A stretch of 64,000 nucleotides of DNA from Streptomyces sp. P3 (GTDB lineage Bacteria > Actinomycetota > Actinomycetes > Streptomycetales > Streptomycetaceae): positions 4,030,001-4,094,000 of the forward strand of contig NZ_CP028369.1 of NCBI RefSeq assembly GCF_003032475.1, read 5' to 3'. A model generated the notes under the pieces. It worked only from the letters and a program-made list of their open reading frames with translations, had not been told where the DNA came from and did no database searches. The translations under genes and the position numbers were made by a program. Below, in pieces: positions 9,045 through 17,906 of this stretch; position 1 is the stretch's first letter, and each line of letters starts with the position of its first letter.

Positions 9045-9083
9045 ATTTCTCGGGCGTGACCCATTTGTTTCGCACAAGTTAAC
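9045..9083 (-). promoter_or_regulatory. two GlnR boxes in the glnA promoter
   Basis: Reading the minus strand, box 1 is TTAAC-TTGTGC-GAAAC (9067-9082; the preceding G at 9083 extends it to GTTAAC). Box 2 is GTCAC-GCCCGA-GAAAT (9045-9060). Both fit the established GlnR pattern gTnAc-n6-GaAAc and are 22 bp apart start to start. They lie about 100 bp before the glnA start, so nitrogen control by GlnR is expected. Confidence 0.88.
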
Positions 9084-9145
9084 CGGACCTCGCCCGGTCC
9101 ACCCCACCTGTCCGCATCACGAAACGCGGGCAGTACCGTGGACGC

Positions 9146-9613
9146 GTGGACAACAGGCAAGCACTCGGATCGTGGCTCTCCGGCCCCCGCTCGGCCATGG
9201 AGGACGCCGGTGCCGACTTCGGCTACCGGGGCGAGCAGCTCGGTCTGCCGGAGGAGGGCCCTGGTTCGATCGCCCGTCCGGGCCGGCGGCTCGGCGCCCT
9301 GGCCCTGGACTGGGGGCTCGGCGTCCTGATCGCATACAGCTTGATCACGGACGGCTACCGGCCCGCCACGGGCAACTGGGCGCTGCTCGTCTTCTTCGTC
9401 ATGAGCGCCCTGACGGTCGGCACGGTCGGCTTCACCCCGGGCAAGCGCCTCTTCGGTCTGCGCGTGGTGTCCGCCGACACCGGCGCCGTCAGCCCGCTGC
9501 GCTCGGTGGTGCGCACGGTCCTGCTCTGCCTGGCCGTGCCGGCACTGGTCTGGGACCGCGACGGCCGCGGTCTGCACGACCGGCTGGCCCGCACGGTGGA
9601 AGTGCGCACCTGA
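9146..9613 (+). CDS. RDD-family membrane protein
   Basis: A 155-residue protein with a GTG start. After a 45-residue cytoplasmic N-terminus, RPGRRLGALALDWGLGVLIAY gives the defining Arg-Asp first membrane helix. WALLVFFVMSALTVGTVGF and the late VVRTVLLCLAVPALVW form the next segments, with TPGKRLFGLRVV between them and DRDGRGLHDRLARTVEV closing the family pattern. RDD proteins are often cation antiporters or accessory membrane proteins; the role here is unknown. Its position divergent from glnA and convergent to the DUF4191 gene is conserved in mycobacteria. Confidence 0.88.
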   Translation: MDNRQALGSWLSGPRSAMEDAGADFGYRGEQLGLPEEGPGSIARPGRRLGALALDWGLGVLIAYSLITDGYRPATGNWALLVFFVMSALTVGTVGFTPGKRLFGLRVVSADTGAVSPLRSVVRTVLLCLAVPALVWDRDGRGLHDRLARTVEVRT

Positions 9614-9674
9614 GCGTGTGAGCGTCCGGACATCGCGTCACGACGAGCCGCCGTTACGACGAGCCGCCGTTACG

Positions 9675-9727
9675 ACGAAGGGGGCGTCCCGCCACGCGGC
9701 AACAGCGTGGTGGGACGCCCCCTTCGT
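9675..9727. terminator. strong bidirectional terminator
   Basis: Arms of 23 bases (9675-9697 and 9705-9727) pair throughout with a single G:U and a 7-base loop. It lies between the convergent RDD and DUF4191 genes and can end transcription from both. Confidence 0.85.
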
Positions 9728-9760
9728 GACGTCGTGCGTGACGGTGACGGGGCGGGCGGC

Positions 9761-10465
9761 TCAGCGGGCCTTGCCGCCGCCGCCCTTCGGCAGCCGCATG
9801 CCCTTGGGCATCGGGCCCTTCGGCAGCGGCATGTTGCTCATCAGGTCGCCCATCGCGCGCAGCCGGTCGTTGGTGGCGGTGACCTGGGGTCCGGCCAGCA
9901 CCCGGGGGTACTTCAGCAGGGTGGTGCGCAGCTTCTTCAGCTCCACCTGGCCCTCGCCGACGCCGACGATCACGTCGTGCACGGGGACGTCCGCGACGAT
10001 GCGGTTCATCTTCTTCTTCTCGGCGGCCAGCAGGCTCTTCACCCGGTTCGGGTTGCCCTCGGCGACCAGGACGATGCCGGCCTTGCCGACGGCCCGGTGC
10101 ACCACGTCCTGGCTGCGGTTCATCGCGACGGCCGGAGTGGTCGTCCAACCCCGGCCGATGTTGTCGAGGACGGCCGCGGCGGCGCCCGGCTGGCCCTCCA
10201 TCTGACCGAAGGCGGCCCGCTCGGCCCGGCGTCCGAACACGATCGCCGTCGCCAGGAAGGCGAGCAGGAAGCCCAGGATGCCCAGGTAGACCGGGTGACC
10301 CAGCAGGAAGCCGATCGCGAGAAAGACGCCGAAGGTGAGGAGGAAGACGCCCGCGAGCACCAGGCCGATCGTCTTGTCGGCCTTGCGGGTCATCTTGTAC
10401 GTCAGGGCGATCTGCTTCAGTCGCCCGGGGTTAGCGGCGTCCGCCGCGCTGTCACTTCTCGCCAT
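9761..10465 (-). CDS. DUF4191 membrane protein
   Basis: A 234-residue protein starting MARSDSAADAANPGRLKQIA. Two adjacent membrane helices lie near residues 36-80 (TIGLVLAGVFLLTFGVFLAIG, then VYLGILGFLLAFLATAIVFG). A soluble domain follows that contains the family block GWTTTPAVAMNRSQDVVHRAVG and IVLVAEGNPNRV, and the tail is Gly/Lys/Pro-rich. The family is universal in actinobacteria beside lipA (Rv2219 in M. tuberculosis); its biochemistry is unknown. An ATG eight codons further upstream is possible but not needed. Confidence 0.9.
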   Translation of the reverse strand: MARSDSAADAANPGRLKQIALTYKMTRKADKTIGLVLAGVFLLTFGVFLAIGFLLGHPVYLGILGFLLAFLATAIVFGRRAERAAFGQMEGQPGAAAAVLDNIGRGWTTTPAVAMNRSQDVVHRAVGKAGIVLVAEGNPNRVKSLLAAEKKKMNRIVADVPVHDVIVGVGEGQVELKKLRTTLLKYPRVLAGPQVTATNDRLRAMGDLMSNMPLPKGPMPKGMRLPKGGGGKAR

Positions 10466-10543
10466 GCCACGAAGTCTACGTGCCCCCACGAGCGCCTACG
10501 ACGGCAGGAGGCGGGTGTGGGCGCGGGAGCTGCGGGCAGGAGC

Positions 10544-10744
10544 TCAGGGGCGGGCGGAGGAGACGGTGTCGAGGATGCGCTGCGCCTCGACCCGGTCCTT
10601 GGCGCGACGGCGGTCCTCCAGTACGGAGGTCCAGGCGTTACGGCGGGCGGTGCGCTGCCCGCTGCTCATGAGCAGCGACTCGACGGCGCGCAGGGCGGTG
10701 GTGAAGGACGGGATGGCGTTGGCGCTAACGGGCGCGGCCTGCAT
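10544..10744 (-). CDS. small conserved basic protein
   Basis: 66 residues (MQAAPVSANAIPSFTTALRA to LDTVSSARP), rich in Arg and Ala, with a probable amphipathic helix TARRNAWTSVLEDRRRAKDRVEAQR. It has no known domain. It lies between lipA and the DUF4191 gene, as a homologous small gene does in other Streptomyces. It has its own well-formed promoter with a palindrome over the -35 box (10811-10839), which suggests independent regulation. Confidence 0.7.
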   Translation of the reverse strand: MQAAPVSANAIPSFTTALRAVESLLMSSGQRTARRNAWTSVLEDRRRAKDRVEAQRILDTVSSARP

Positions 10745-10810
10745 GGTGGAGGTCCCCCTCGTACGGCTCGGACTCGGGTCTACGTGGTGTGATACCAGCG
10801 TCACTGATTG

Positions 10811-10839
10811 GTGTTACCAGGGCGTGACCGGCCGGTCAA
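10811..10839 (-). promoter_or_regulatory. sigma-70-type promoter with 14-bp palindrome over the -35 box
   Basis: On the minus strand TTGACC (10839-10834) is followed by 17 bases and TAACAC (10816-10811). The -35 end lies within the perfect palindrome TGACCGGCCGGTCA at 10825-10838. The predicted start of transcription is near 10804, about 60 bases before the small protein gene. Confidence 0.6.
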
Positions 10840-11015
10840 ACGCGAATGAAGCCTCGGTGCGGGGAGCCGAAACGCTGAAGCGGCCCCGGCGTACGCCCTC
10901 ATCTGCGAGGACGGCCGGGACCGCGTCATATCGGTCACTACTGGCGAGTAGCTACTTGTGCGCGAATTCACACACTCGGCTCGCGCCCGTACGGCGCAAG
11001 AGAGGTGACGTCGCG

Positions 11016-11981
11016 TCAGACCGCCTGGGTGGCGATGAAGGAACCGCGCTTCTCGACGGCCATCTGGTAGAGGCGTCCGGCACGGTAGGAGGACCGTACC
11101 AGCGGGCCCGACATCACGCCGGAGAAGCCGATCCGGTCGGCCTCCTCCTTCAGCTCCACGAACTCGTGCGGCTTGACCCAGCGCTCGACGGGGTGGTGCC
11201 GCACCGAGGGCCGCAGGTACTGCGTGATCGTGACCAGCTCGCAGCCCGCGTCGTGCAGCTGCCGCAGGGCCTCGCTCACCTCCTCGCGGGTCTCGCCCAT
11301 GCCGAGGATCAGGTTCGACTTGGTGACCAGCCCGTGGTCGCGGGCCGCCGTGATGACGCCCAGCGAACGCTCGTACCGGAAGCCCGGCCGGATCCGCTTG
11401 AAGATCCGCGGGACGGTCTCGACGTTGTGCGCGAAGACCTCGGGCCGCGCGGAGAAGACTTCCGCGAGCTGCTCCGGGACGGCGTTGAAGTCGGGGGCCA
11501 GCAACTCGACCTTGGTGCGCCCCGCCTCCCGCCCGGCCGTCTGCAGGTGGATCTGCCGGACGGTCTCGGCGTAGAGCCACGCCCCGCCGTCCGCCAGGTC
11601 GTCGCGTGCGACGCCGGTGATGGTGGCGTAGTTCAGGTCCATGGTGACGACGGACTCGCCCACGCGCCGCGGCTCGTCGCGATCCAGCGCCTCGGGCTTG
11701 CCGGTGTCGATCTGGCAGAAGTCGCAGCGCCGGGTGCACTGGTCGCCGCCGATGAGGAAGGTGGCCTCGCGGTCCTCCCAGCACTCGTAGATGTTGGGGC
11801 AACCGGCTTCCTGGCACACGGTGTGCAGGCCCTCGCTCTTCACGAGATTCTGCATCTTCGTGTATTCGGGACCCATTTTCGCCCGGGTCTTGATCCACTC
11901 GGGCTTGCGCTCGATGGGGGTCTGGCTGTTACGGACCTCCAGGCGCAGCATCTTGCGTCCGTCGGGTGCGACTGCGGACAC
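11016..11981 (-). CDS. lipA: lipoyl synthase
   Basis: The 321-residue radical-SAM enzyme inserts two sulfurs into protein-bound octanoyl groups. The auxiliary cluster motif [12 protein letters not shown] and the radical-SAM cluster motif CTRRCDFC are both intact, and the C-terminal RSSYRA serine for auxiliary-cluster ligation is present. The GTG start at 11981 ([16 protein letters not shown]) has a GGGAG seven to eight bases upstream. lipB lies upstream on the same strand with a 92-bp gap. Substrates are the lipoyl domains of E2 encoded at 26.3-28.0 kb and of GcvH elsewhere. Confidence 0.97.
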   Translation of the reverse strand: MSAVAPDGRKMLRLEVRNSQTPIERKPEWIKTRAKMGPEYTKMQNLVKSEGLHTVCQEAGCPNIYECWEDREATFLIGGDQCTRRCDFCQIDTGKPEALDRDEPRRVGESVVTMDLNYATITGVARDDLADGGAWLYAETVRQIHLQTAGREAGRTKVELLAPDFNAVPEQLAEVFSARPEVFAHNVETVPRIFKRIRPGFRYERSLGVITAARDHGLVTKSNLILGMGETREEVSEALRQLHDAGCELVTITQYLRPSVRHHPVERWVKPHEFVELKEEADRIGFSGVMSGPLVRSSYRAGRLYQMAVEKRGSFIATQAV

Positions 11982-12073
11982 GTCGGCTCCCTGCCTGTCT
12001 GGGTAGACTTTCGATTCTTCGGCGTACACCAGGGTACGCCCGTGCTTTTCGAGCCCTGCCGGGCCCCGTGGGG

Positions 12074-12871
12074 TCAGGCGGTCGCCTTCTCGATCTCGCG
12101 CGGTTTCAGCTCGGCGTTCTCCAGGACGTCCCTCAGGTGCCGCTCCACCACGGGCAGCACCTCCTCGATCGTCACGTCCCGGCCCAGTTCGCCGGCGAGC
12201 GAGGCGACGCCCGCGTCCCGGATGCCGCACGGGATGATCCGGTCGAACCACCTGTTGTCCGGGTTCACGTTGAGCGCGAAGCCGTGCATGGTGACGCCCT
12301 TGGCGACCCGGATGCCGATCGCCGCGATCTTCCGGTCCTCGCGCCGCTGGCCGGCGTTGGACGGGGCGTACTCCGGGCCGTTCAGCCGGGGGTCGAACTC
12401 CTCGTCGGCGAGCCGGGGGTCGAATTCCAGCGAGAGGCCGCCGAGCGGCGCGCGCAGCTCCACCGGGTCGCCCAGCACCCACACCCCGCTGCGGCCCTCG
12501 ACGCGGGTGGTCTCCAGGCCGAACTCGGCGCAGACGCGGATCAGTGCGTCCTCCAGGCGGCGTACGTGCGCGACGACGTCAACCGGACGCGGCAGCTTCA
12601 GGATCGGGTAGCCCACCAGCTGGCCCGGTCCGTGCCAGGTGATCTTGCCGCCGCGGTCCACGTCGACGACCGGGGTGCCGTCCAGGGGGCGCTCGGCGTC
12701 GGCCGTGCGCCGGCCGGCCGTGTAGACGGCGGGGTGCTCCAGGAGGAGGACGCTGTCCGGGACCTCGTCGGCGAAGCGCGCGGCGTGCACGCGGCGCTGC
12801 TCGTCCCACGCCTCCCGGTACTCGACGGCGTCCCCGCCGAACCCCATCCGGACGAACCGCAACTCGCTCAC
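12074..12871 (-). CDS. lipB: lipoyl(octanoyl) transferase
   Basis: The 265-residue enzyme moves octanoate from acyl carrier protein to lipoyl domains. Seen are the family signature [40 protein letters not shown] with its key lysine, and the catalytic cysteine in [15 protein letters not shown]. The GTG start at 12871 has GGGAGG eight bases upstream. Between [10 protein letters not shown] and KIAAIGI there is an insertion of roughly 35 residues containing a duplicated EFDPRL, absent from shorter bacterial LipB proteins. It is upstream of lipA on the same strand. Confidence 0.96.
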   Translation of the reverse strand: MSELRFVRMGFGGDAVEYREAWDEQRRVHAARFADEVPDSVLLLEHPAVYTAGRRTADAERPLDGTPVVDVDRGGKITWHGPGQLVGYPILKLPRPVDVVAHVRRLEDALIRVCAEFGLETTRVEGRSGVWVLGDPVELRAPLGGLSLEFDPRLADEEFDPRLNGPEYAPSNAGQRREDRKIAAIGIRVAKGVTMHGFALNVNPDNRWFDRIIPCGIRDAGVASLAGELGRDVTIEEVLPVVERHLRDVLENAELKPREIEKATA

Positions 12872-13116
12872 GGCAAGCGCCTCCCTGAAAGTCGTCAGGC
12901 GCGTGACGCGCCCAAGCCACTGTACGACCGTGCGCCACGCGTCAGCCGCACGGTCAATCCTCACACGATCGGATGAATGAAGGTCGAGACGTGCGATCGT
13001 CCGCTTACGCTCCGCTACATTCGCGCCGTTCGCGAGGCCAAAAGGGCTGATCACACCCATCAGCGCACTTCATCCGGGCACGTCGGAGGCCCGGAAGGCA
13101 GGAGACCGCACCGCAG

Positions 13117-14679
13117 ATGACGGAACGACCCGCGCAGCGCACGCCCAACCGTCAGCTCGCCGCGCTCATCGCAGAAGCGGGATTCTCCAACGCGGGACTG
13201 GCCCGTCGCGTCGATCAGCTAGGCCTCGAACACGGGCTGGACCTGAGATACGACAAGACGTCCGTCACCCGGTGGCTGCGCGGGCAGCAGCCCCGCGGCA
13301 CCACCCCCGCCCTGATCGCCGAGGTCTTCACCCGGCGTCTGGGCCGCCGCCTGAGCGCCCAGGACCTCGGCCTGGACGCCTGTGCCCCCGTATACGCGGG
13401 CCTGGAGTTCGCCGGCACGCCCGAGGAGGCCGTCGACATCGTCGGGGGGCTGTGGCGCAAGGACTCCGGCAGCCATGCCGAGCTGCGCAAGATCGCCTTC
13501 ACGCCGGCGGGACTCGTCGTGCCGAGCCGTGACTGGCTGATCGGCCGGGCCGACGAGAAGGTCGCCCGCGGCGAGCCGCCCGCCCGGGTGCCCGTCCAGG
13601 GCCGCCCGCCCGCACGGCCCGCCGCGCCGCAGCAGCTCCCCCCGCAGCTCGCCACGCACCTCTCCGCGCCGCCACCGGCGCCGCTCGCGTCACCGCTGTC
13701 GTCGCCGAGGACCCTGTCGCCCGGACCGTCCGCAGGGCCGCCCCGGCGCGGGCAGGGCGCCGAGCGCGGCCCCGGCCAGCGGGTCACCGGCGGCGACATC
13801 TCCGCGCTGCGCTCGGTCGGCGAGCTCTTCCGCTCCCTGGACGACCGGTACGGCGGCGGCCACGCCCGGCAGGCCCTCGTGCGCTACCTGGAGCACGAGT
13901 GCGAGCCCATGCTGCGCGGCACGTACGGCGAGCAGACCGGCCGGCGGCTCTTCGGCGCGGCCGCCGACCTGACCCGCCTCGCCGGCTGGACCTCCTTCGA
14001 CATCGCCGCGCACGGCCTGGCCCAGCGCTACTTCGTGCAGGCCCTGCGGCTCTCCCAGGTGGCCGGCGACCGCGCCTACGGCTCCTTCGTCCTCGTCACC
14101 ATGAGCCGCCAGGCCGTCTACCTCGGCCACGGCCGGGAGGCGGTGCAGCTCGCGCGGGTGGCCCAGCAGGGCGTCGGCACGGGGGCACCGCCCGTCGTGC
14201 AGGCGCTGCTGCACGCGGCGGAGGCGCGCGGGCACGCGGTGCTCGGCGAGGTGCGCGCCTCCACCGCCGCCCTCGTCCGCGCCGAGCGCGCGCTGGAGGC
14301 GGCCAAGACCGGTGACGAGACGCCGTACTGGGCGCGCTTCTTCGACGAGGCGCAACTGGCCGACGAGTTCGGGCACTGCCACCGTGACCTGCAGCAGTTC
14401 CGGGCGGCCGCCCAGCACGCCGAACGCTCCCTGCAACTGCGTCCGGCCGCGCACGCCCGCAGCCGCCTGTTCTGCCGTGTGGTCCTCGCCTCCGCCCGCC
14501 TCGGCCTCGGCGAACTCGACCAGGCCTGCCAACTGGCTGCGGAGGCGGCCGGCCAGGCGGCGGAGATGCGGTCGGTCCGCGCCCTGGAGTACGTCAGGGA
14601 CTTCGAACGCCGGCTGGAGCCGTACAAGGACGCGTCCCCGGCGCGCACCTACCGCGACAAGGTGGCGGCCCTGGGCTGA
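13117..14679 (+). CDS. NsdA-like transcriptional/developmental regulator with TPR-type C-terminus
   Basis: The 520-residue protein starts TERPAQRTPNRQLAALIAEA. Residues 10-60 resemble a helix-turn-helix of the type found in NsdA-like Streptomyces regulators (AGFSNAGLARRVDQLG, then DKTSVTRWLRGQQPRG). A Pro/Ala-rich linker spans about residues 150-220. The C-terminal 280 residues are helical repeats resembling TPRs (ALRLSQVAGDRAYGSFVLV, GREAVQLARVAQQG, HARSRLFCRVVLASARLGLG). NsdA itself is a negative regulator of Streptomyces differentiation; this is a relative by architecture, not necessarily its orthologue. It is divergent from lipB. Confidence 0.75.
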   Translation: MTERPAQRTPNRQLAALIAEAGFSNAGLARRVDQLGLEHGLDLRYDKTSVTRWLRGQQPRGTTPALIAEVFTRRLGRRLSAQDLGLDACAPVYAGLEFAGTPEEAVDIVGGLWRKDSGSHAELRKIAFTPAGLVVPSRDWLIGRADEKVARGEPPARVPVQGRPPARPAAPQQLPPQLATHLSAPPPAPLASPLSSPRTLSPGPSAGPPRRGQGAERGPGQRVTGGDISALRSVGELFRSLDDRYGGGHARQALVRYLEHECEPMLRGTYGEQTGRRLFGAAADLTRLAGWTSFDIAAHGLAQRYFVQALRLSQVAGDRAYGSFVLVTMSRQAVYLGHGREAVQLARVAQQGVGTGAPPVVQALLHAAEARGHAVLGEVRASTAALVRAERALEAAKTGDETPYWARFFDEAQLADEFGHCHRDLQQFRAAAQHAERSLQLRPAAHARSRLFCRVVLASARLGLGELDQACQLAAEAAGQAAEMRSVRALEYVRDFERRLEPYKDASPARTYRDKVAALG

Positions 14680-14778
14680 CCACCTCCGGGGAGCCCCGCC
14701 CCGGCCCCCGCCCCGGCCCCCGTTTCCGGCCCCGGACGGGCCTCGTCCTCGGACGGCGGACGGGCTGAACCGCCGGCG

Positions 14779-14811
14779 GCGGCCGGGGAACCTCAGGGGT
14801 TCCCCGGCCGC
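14779..14811. terminator. perfect 14-bp stem-loop terminator
   Basis: Arms 14779-14792 and 14798-14811 are perfectly complementary with a 5-base loop, between the convergent NsdA-like and FAD-oxidoreductase genes. Confidence 0.85.
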
Positions 14812-14813
14812 GG

Positions 14814-16232
14814 TCACGCCGCTGCCTGCTCCTCGGGGGCCGTCGGGCGCGGGTCTGCCAGGGGCAGGGAACCGGCGGCGCGCAGGTCGGCGACGATCGC
14901 GGAGGCCGCCCGGTGCGCCGAGTGCAGCGCCCCCTGCACGGTGCTGGTGTCCCGGTGGTCGCCGCACACGTACAGGCCCGCCAGCAGCCGCACCGGGCGC
15001 CGCAGATCGTGCGGCGCGCGCATCGCGGGCACCGCCTCGGCGGTGTGGTGCACGGCCAGCGTCTCCCACCGCGCGGTGGAGACCCCGTACAGCCGGGACA
15101 GGTGCATGCGTACGGCGGTGTCGACGTCGGGCGGGAGCGCGCCGAGGACGGTGGACGAGATCAGCGTGCGGCCCGCGGGCGCGCGGCTCGGGTCGACCCG
15201 GCTGACCACCGCCGTGTGTGCCACCGGCCCGCCGCGGTCGGCGTCCAGGAGCAGCGAGGCGCCGGTCCCGGGCGGCTCGTCCGTCGTGTGGTGGACGACC
15301 GTCACCGGGTGGAAGTCGGGCACCCGCAGCCCGGGCAGCAGCTGTGCCGCGCTGCGTGCGTCGGTGGCGACCAGGACCGCGCGGCAGCGGAACTCGCCGT
15401 GCCCCGAGGTGGTCACCGAGGTCGTGGAGACGGAGGTGACCCGCACCCCGGTGCGCACCGAGCCCGGTGGCAGGGTCCGCGCGAGCAGTTCCGGCAGTGC
15501 CTCGGCCCCGCCCTCCGGCAGCGCCAGCCGGCCGGCCGCGAAGGCGCGCAGCGCGAGGTCCGCGCACCGGCTGGAGGTGGTGAGGTCCGGGTCGCACAGC
15601 AGCGCGGCGAGCAGCGGGCGCACGAAGCCGTCCACCGTGCGGGCGGGCAGTCCGCGGGCGGCGAGGGCCTGGGCGGCCGGCAGCTCCGGGCGGCGCAGCA
15701 GCCGTTCGACGGGGGTGGCCGCGAGCCGGGTGAGCGCGGCGCCGAGCCGCGCCTGGTCCACGGCGGTGCCGAGCGGCGCGCCCGCCCGGACCCTGGGCGG
15801 GGCGGGCGGCCGTCCCGCCGCCGGCAGGGCGCCGCCGGCGCGCGGCCGGGGCAGTGCGCCGGGCCGGGGAGTGCCGGCGAGGGCGCGCACCGCATGGAGT
15901 GCGCCCCTTGCGCTCCCCGTGCCCGCCTGTGCGCCCGCGCGGTGATGGCGTCCGTCGCTGTGCAGCAGGACCCCCGGCGCGAACGGACGCAGGCCGAGCG
16001 CGCCGAGCCCCGGGGTCCGGGCCAGTTCGGGATACGCCGTGGACAGCAGCTGCCCGATGCGGTCGAGCCGGAACCCGTCGACCTTCTCCGTCGCCATGCG
16101 GCCGCCCACGCAAGGGGCGGCCTCCAGAACCACGGTTCTTACTCCTGCGCTGGTCAGCCGGTGCGCGGCGGAGAGTCCGGAGACTCCGGCTCCCACCACG
16201 ACGACGTCTGCCTGGTACGCGGGCTCAAGCAC
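14814..16232 (-). CDS. FAD-dependent amine-oxidase-like oxidoreductase
   Basis: 472 residues. The N-terminal Rossmann signature VVVVGAGVSGLSAAHRL and the acidic second strand TVVLEAAPCVGGRM bind FAD, and the C-terminal FAD motif LYVCGDHRDTSTVQGALHSAHRAA is also present. This is the layout of the NAD(P)-binding amine oxidase/protoporphyrinogen oxidase/carotene desaturase superfamily. The middle third is unusually Arg/Pro/Ala-rich. No HemG-type haem operon is near, so the substrate is open. It is transcribed in the same direction as the epimerase gene upstream, 161 bp away. Confidence 0.85.
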   Translation of the reverse strand: MLEPAYQADVVVVGAGVSGLSAAHRLTSAGVRTVVLEAAPCVGGRMATEKVDGFRLDRIGQLLSTAYPELARTPGLGALGLRPFAPGVLLHSDGRHHRAGAQAGTGSARGALHAVRALAGTPRPGALPRPRAGGALPAAGRPPAPPRVRAGAPLGTAVDQARLGAALTRLAATPVERLLRRPELPAAQALAARGLPARTVDGFVRPLLAALLCDPDLTTSSRCADLALRAFAAGRLALPEGGAEALPELLARTLPPGSVRTGVRVTSVSTTSVTTSGHGEFRCRAVLVATDARSAAQLLPGLRVPDFHPVTVVHHTTDEPPGTGASLLLDADRGGPVAHTAVVSRVDPSRAPAGRTLISSTVLGALPPDVDTAVRMHLSRLYGVSTARWETLAVHHTAEAVPAMRAPHDLRRPVRLLAGLYVCGDHRDTSTVQGALHSAHRAASAIVADLRAAGSLPLADPRPTAPEEQAAA

Positions 16233-16393
16233 GTGCCCCTCCTCGAGGTTGCGCGGCCGGTGGAGACGTCATGCCCCCAACAGCCGTCCGGGATACCCGA
16301 GTTCGGGTCGAGGGTAGGGCCGAGACCGGTCAGGAACAGTCGCGCATGGACAGGGCACGGTCGCACGCCGGTCGCATGCGGTCACGCGGTGGA

Positions 16394-17287
16394 TCAGGCT
16401 GCCCGGACGGCGTCCTCGATCCCGGGGAACGCGAAGGTGAACCCGGACTCCAGCAGCCGCTTCGGCACCACCCGCGCGCTGCCCAGCACGTCCCCGGCCA
16501 TCTCGCCGAGCACCGTCCGCAGCACCGGCGCCGGCACCGCGAAGAGCGTCGGCCGGTGCAGCACCCGTCCCATGGCCGCGGTGATCTCACGGTTCGTCAG
16601 CGGCTCGGGCGCGGTGAGGTTGAACGGGCCCGACAGGTCGGCGCGGTCGAGGAGGTGCCGGATCGCCGCCACCTCGTCGTGCAACGCGATGTACGACCAG
16701 TACTGGCGTCCGTCGCCCATCCGCCCGCCGAGCCCGGCCGTGAAGAGCGGGAACAGCTTGCCCCAGGCCCCGCCGCCGCGCGCCACGACCAGCCCGGTCC
16801 GGGCGAACGCCGTGCGCACGCCCGCCTCCTGGGCGGGACCCGCGGCCGCCTCCCACTCCACGCAAAGCTCCGGCAGGAAGCCGCTGCCGGCCGGCGCGCT
16901 CTCGTCCACGACCCGGTCGCCCGTCTCGCCGTAGAAGCCCATCGCGCTGCCGTTGACGAACACCCGCGGCGGTGCGTCGAGCGAGGCGACGGCCCGCGCC
17001 AGCGCCGCCGTGCCGTGCACCCGGCTGTCGTGGATGCGCTTCTTGTAGGCCTCGCTCCAGCGCCGGTCGCCGACCCCCGCGCCCGCCACGTTGACCACCG
17101 CGTCGCACCCGGCGAGCCCGGCCGCGTCCACCTGTCCCTTCTCGGGGTCCCAGCGCAGCTCCAGCGGCCCCCGGGGCGCACGGCGCACCAGCCGGACCAC
17201 CTCGTGCCCGTCCGCGGTCAGGGACCGCACCAGTGCGCTGCCGATCAGTCCGGACGCCCCGGCCACCGCGATTCGCGTACGTTCCAT
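16394..17287 (-). CDS. TIGR01777-family NAD-dependent epimerase-like protein
   Basis: 297 residues, starting MERTRIAVAGASGLIGSALV (extended-SDR glycine motif). The family block VFVNGSAMGFYGETGDRVVDE follows, then WSYIALHDEVAAI and FNLTAPEPLTNREITAAMG, and the C-terminal DUF1731-type extension VPKRLLESGFTFAFPGIEDA. The family includes the cell-division-associated SulA-like proteins of cyanobacteria and Rv2216 in the equivalent mycobacterial lipB neighbourhood. The catalytic substrate is unknown. ATG 17287 is the natural start, and the divergent GNAT gene begins 73 bp away. Confidence 0.92.
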   Translation of the reverse strand: MERTRIAVAGASGLIGSALVRSLTADGHEVVRLVRRAPRGPLELRWDPEKGQVDAAGLAGCDAVVNVAGAGVGDRRWSEAYKKRIHDSRVHGTAALARAVASLDAPPRVFVNGSAMGFYGETGDRVVDESAPAGSGFLPELCVEWEAAAGPAQEAGVRTAFARTGLVVARGGGAWGKLFPLFTAGLGGRMGDGRQYWSYIALHDEVAAIRHLLDRADLSGPFNLTAPEPLTNREITAAMGRVLHRPTLFAVPAPVLRTVLGEMAGDVLGSARVVPKRLLESGFTFAFPGIEDAVRAA

Positions 17288-17359
17288 ACCGCCATCCTGC
17301 CCTCCGGACCGGGGAAACCCCGGCCAGGTCGCCGTCCGGACCGGATTAGGGTGGCGGCC

Positions 17360-17857
17360 ATGCCCGAGCCGTCCGCACCCCGCATACGCGCCGCGTCCCC
17401 CGCCGACGACGAGGCGCTCGGTCTCGTCGACCGGCTGACCTGGTCCCCGCTGCACGCCGTCATGCCCGAGCCGCAGCCGCCGTACGACTCGTTCTTCGAC
17501 GAGCGGCACCGGCCCGAGGACTTCCTCGTCGCCGAACTGGACGGCCGTGCCGTCGGATACGTGCGTCTCGTCCCGCCCACCCCGCTCGCCGCCAACGCGC
17601 ACGTCCGGCAGATCCAGGGCCTCGCCGTGCTCGCCGAGGCGCGCGGCCACGGCGTCGGACGGGCACTGGTCCGCGCCGCCGTCGAGGAGACCCGCCGACA
17701 GGGGGCCCGCCGCATCACCCTGCGCGTCCTCGGCCACAACACCCCGGCCCGCAAGCTCTACGAGGCCGAGGGGTTCGCGGTGGAGGGGATCCTCCCCGAG
17801 GAGTTCCTGCTGGACGGCGCGTACGTGGACGACGTCTTCATGGGCCGGCCCGTGTAG
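17360..17857 (+). CDS. GNAT-family N-acetyltransferase
   Basis: 165 residues. The acetyl-CoA-binding motif A is clear (IQGLAVLAEARGHGVGRALVRAAVEE), followed by motif B ITLRVLGHNTPARKLYEAEGF and EGILPEEFLLDGAYVDDVFM. It is a small-molecule or protein N-acetyltransferase; substrate unknown. It is divergent from the epimerase gene and convergent to the MarP-like protease gene. Confidence 0.9.
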   Translation: MPEPSAPRIRAASPADDEALGLVDRLTWSPLHAVMPEPQPPYDSFFDERHRPEDFLVAELDGRAVGYVRLVPPTPLAANAHVRQIQGLAVLAEARGHGVGRALVRAAVEETRRQGARRITLRVLGHNTPARKLYEAEGFAVEGILPEEFLLDGAYVDDVFMGRPV

Positions 17858-17862
17858 GGCCC

Positions 17863-17906
17863 CTGCGGCGGATCTCCGCGGCGCCGCGGCGGAAACCCCG
17901 CCGCAG
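17863..17906. terminator. stem-loop between GNAT and MarP-like genes
   Basis: Nine-base perfect arms at 17863-17871 and 17898-17906, with a second GC-rich hairpin inside, fill the 49-bp gap between two convergent stops. Confidence 0.6.
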
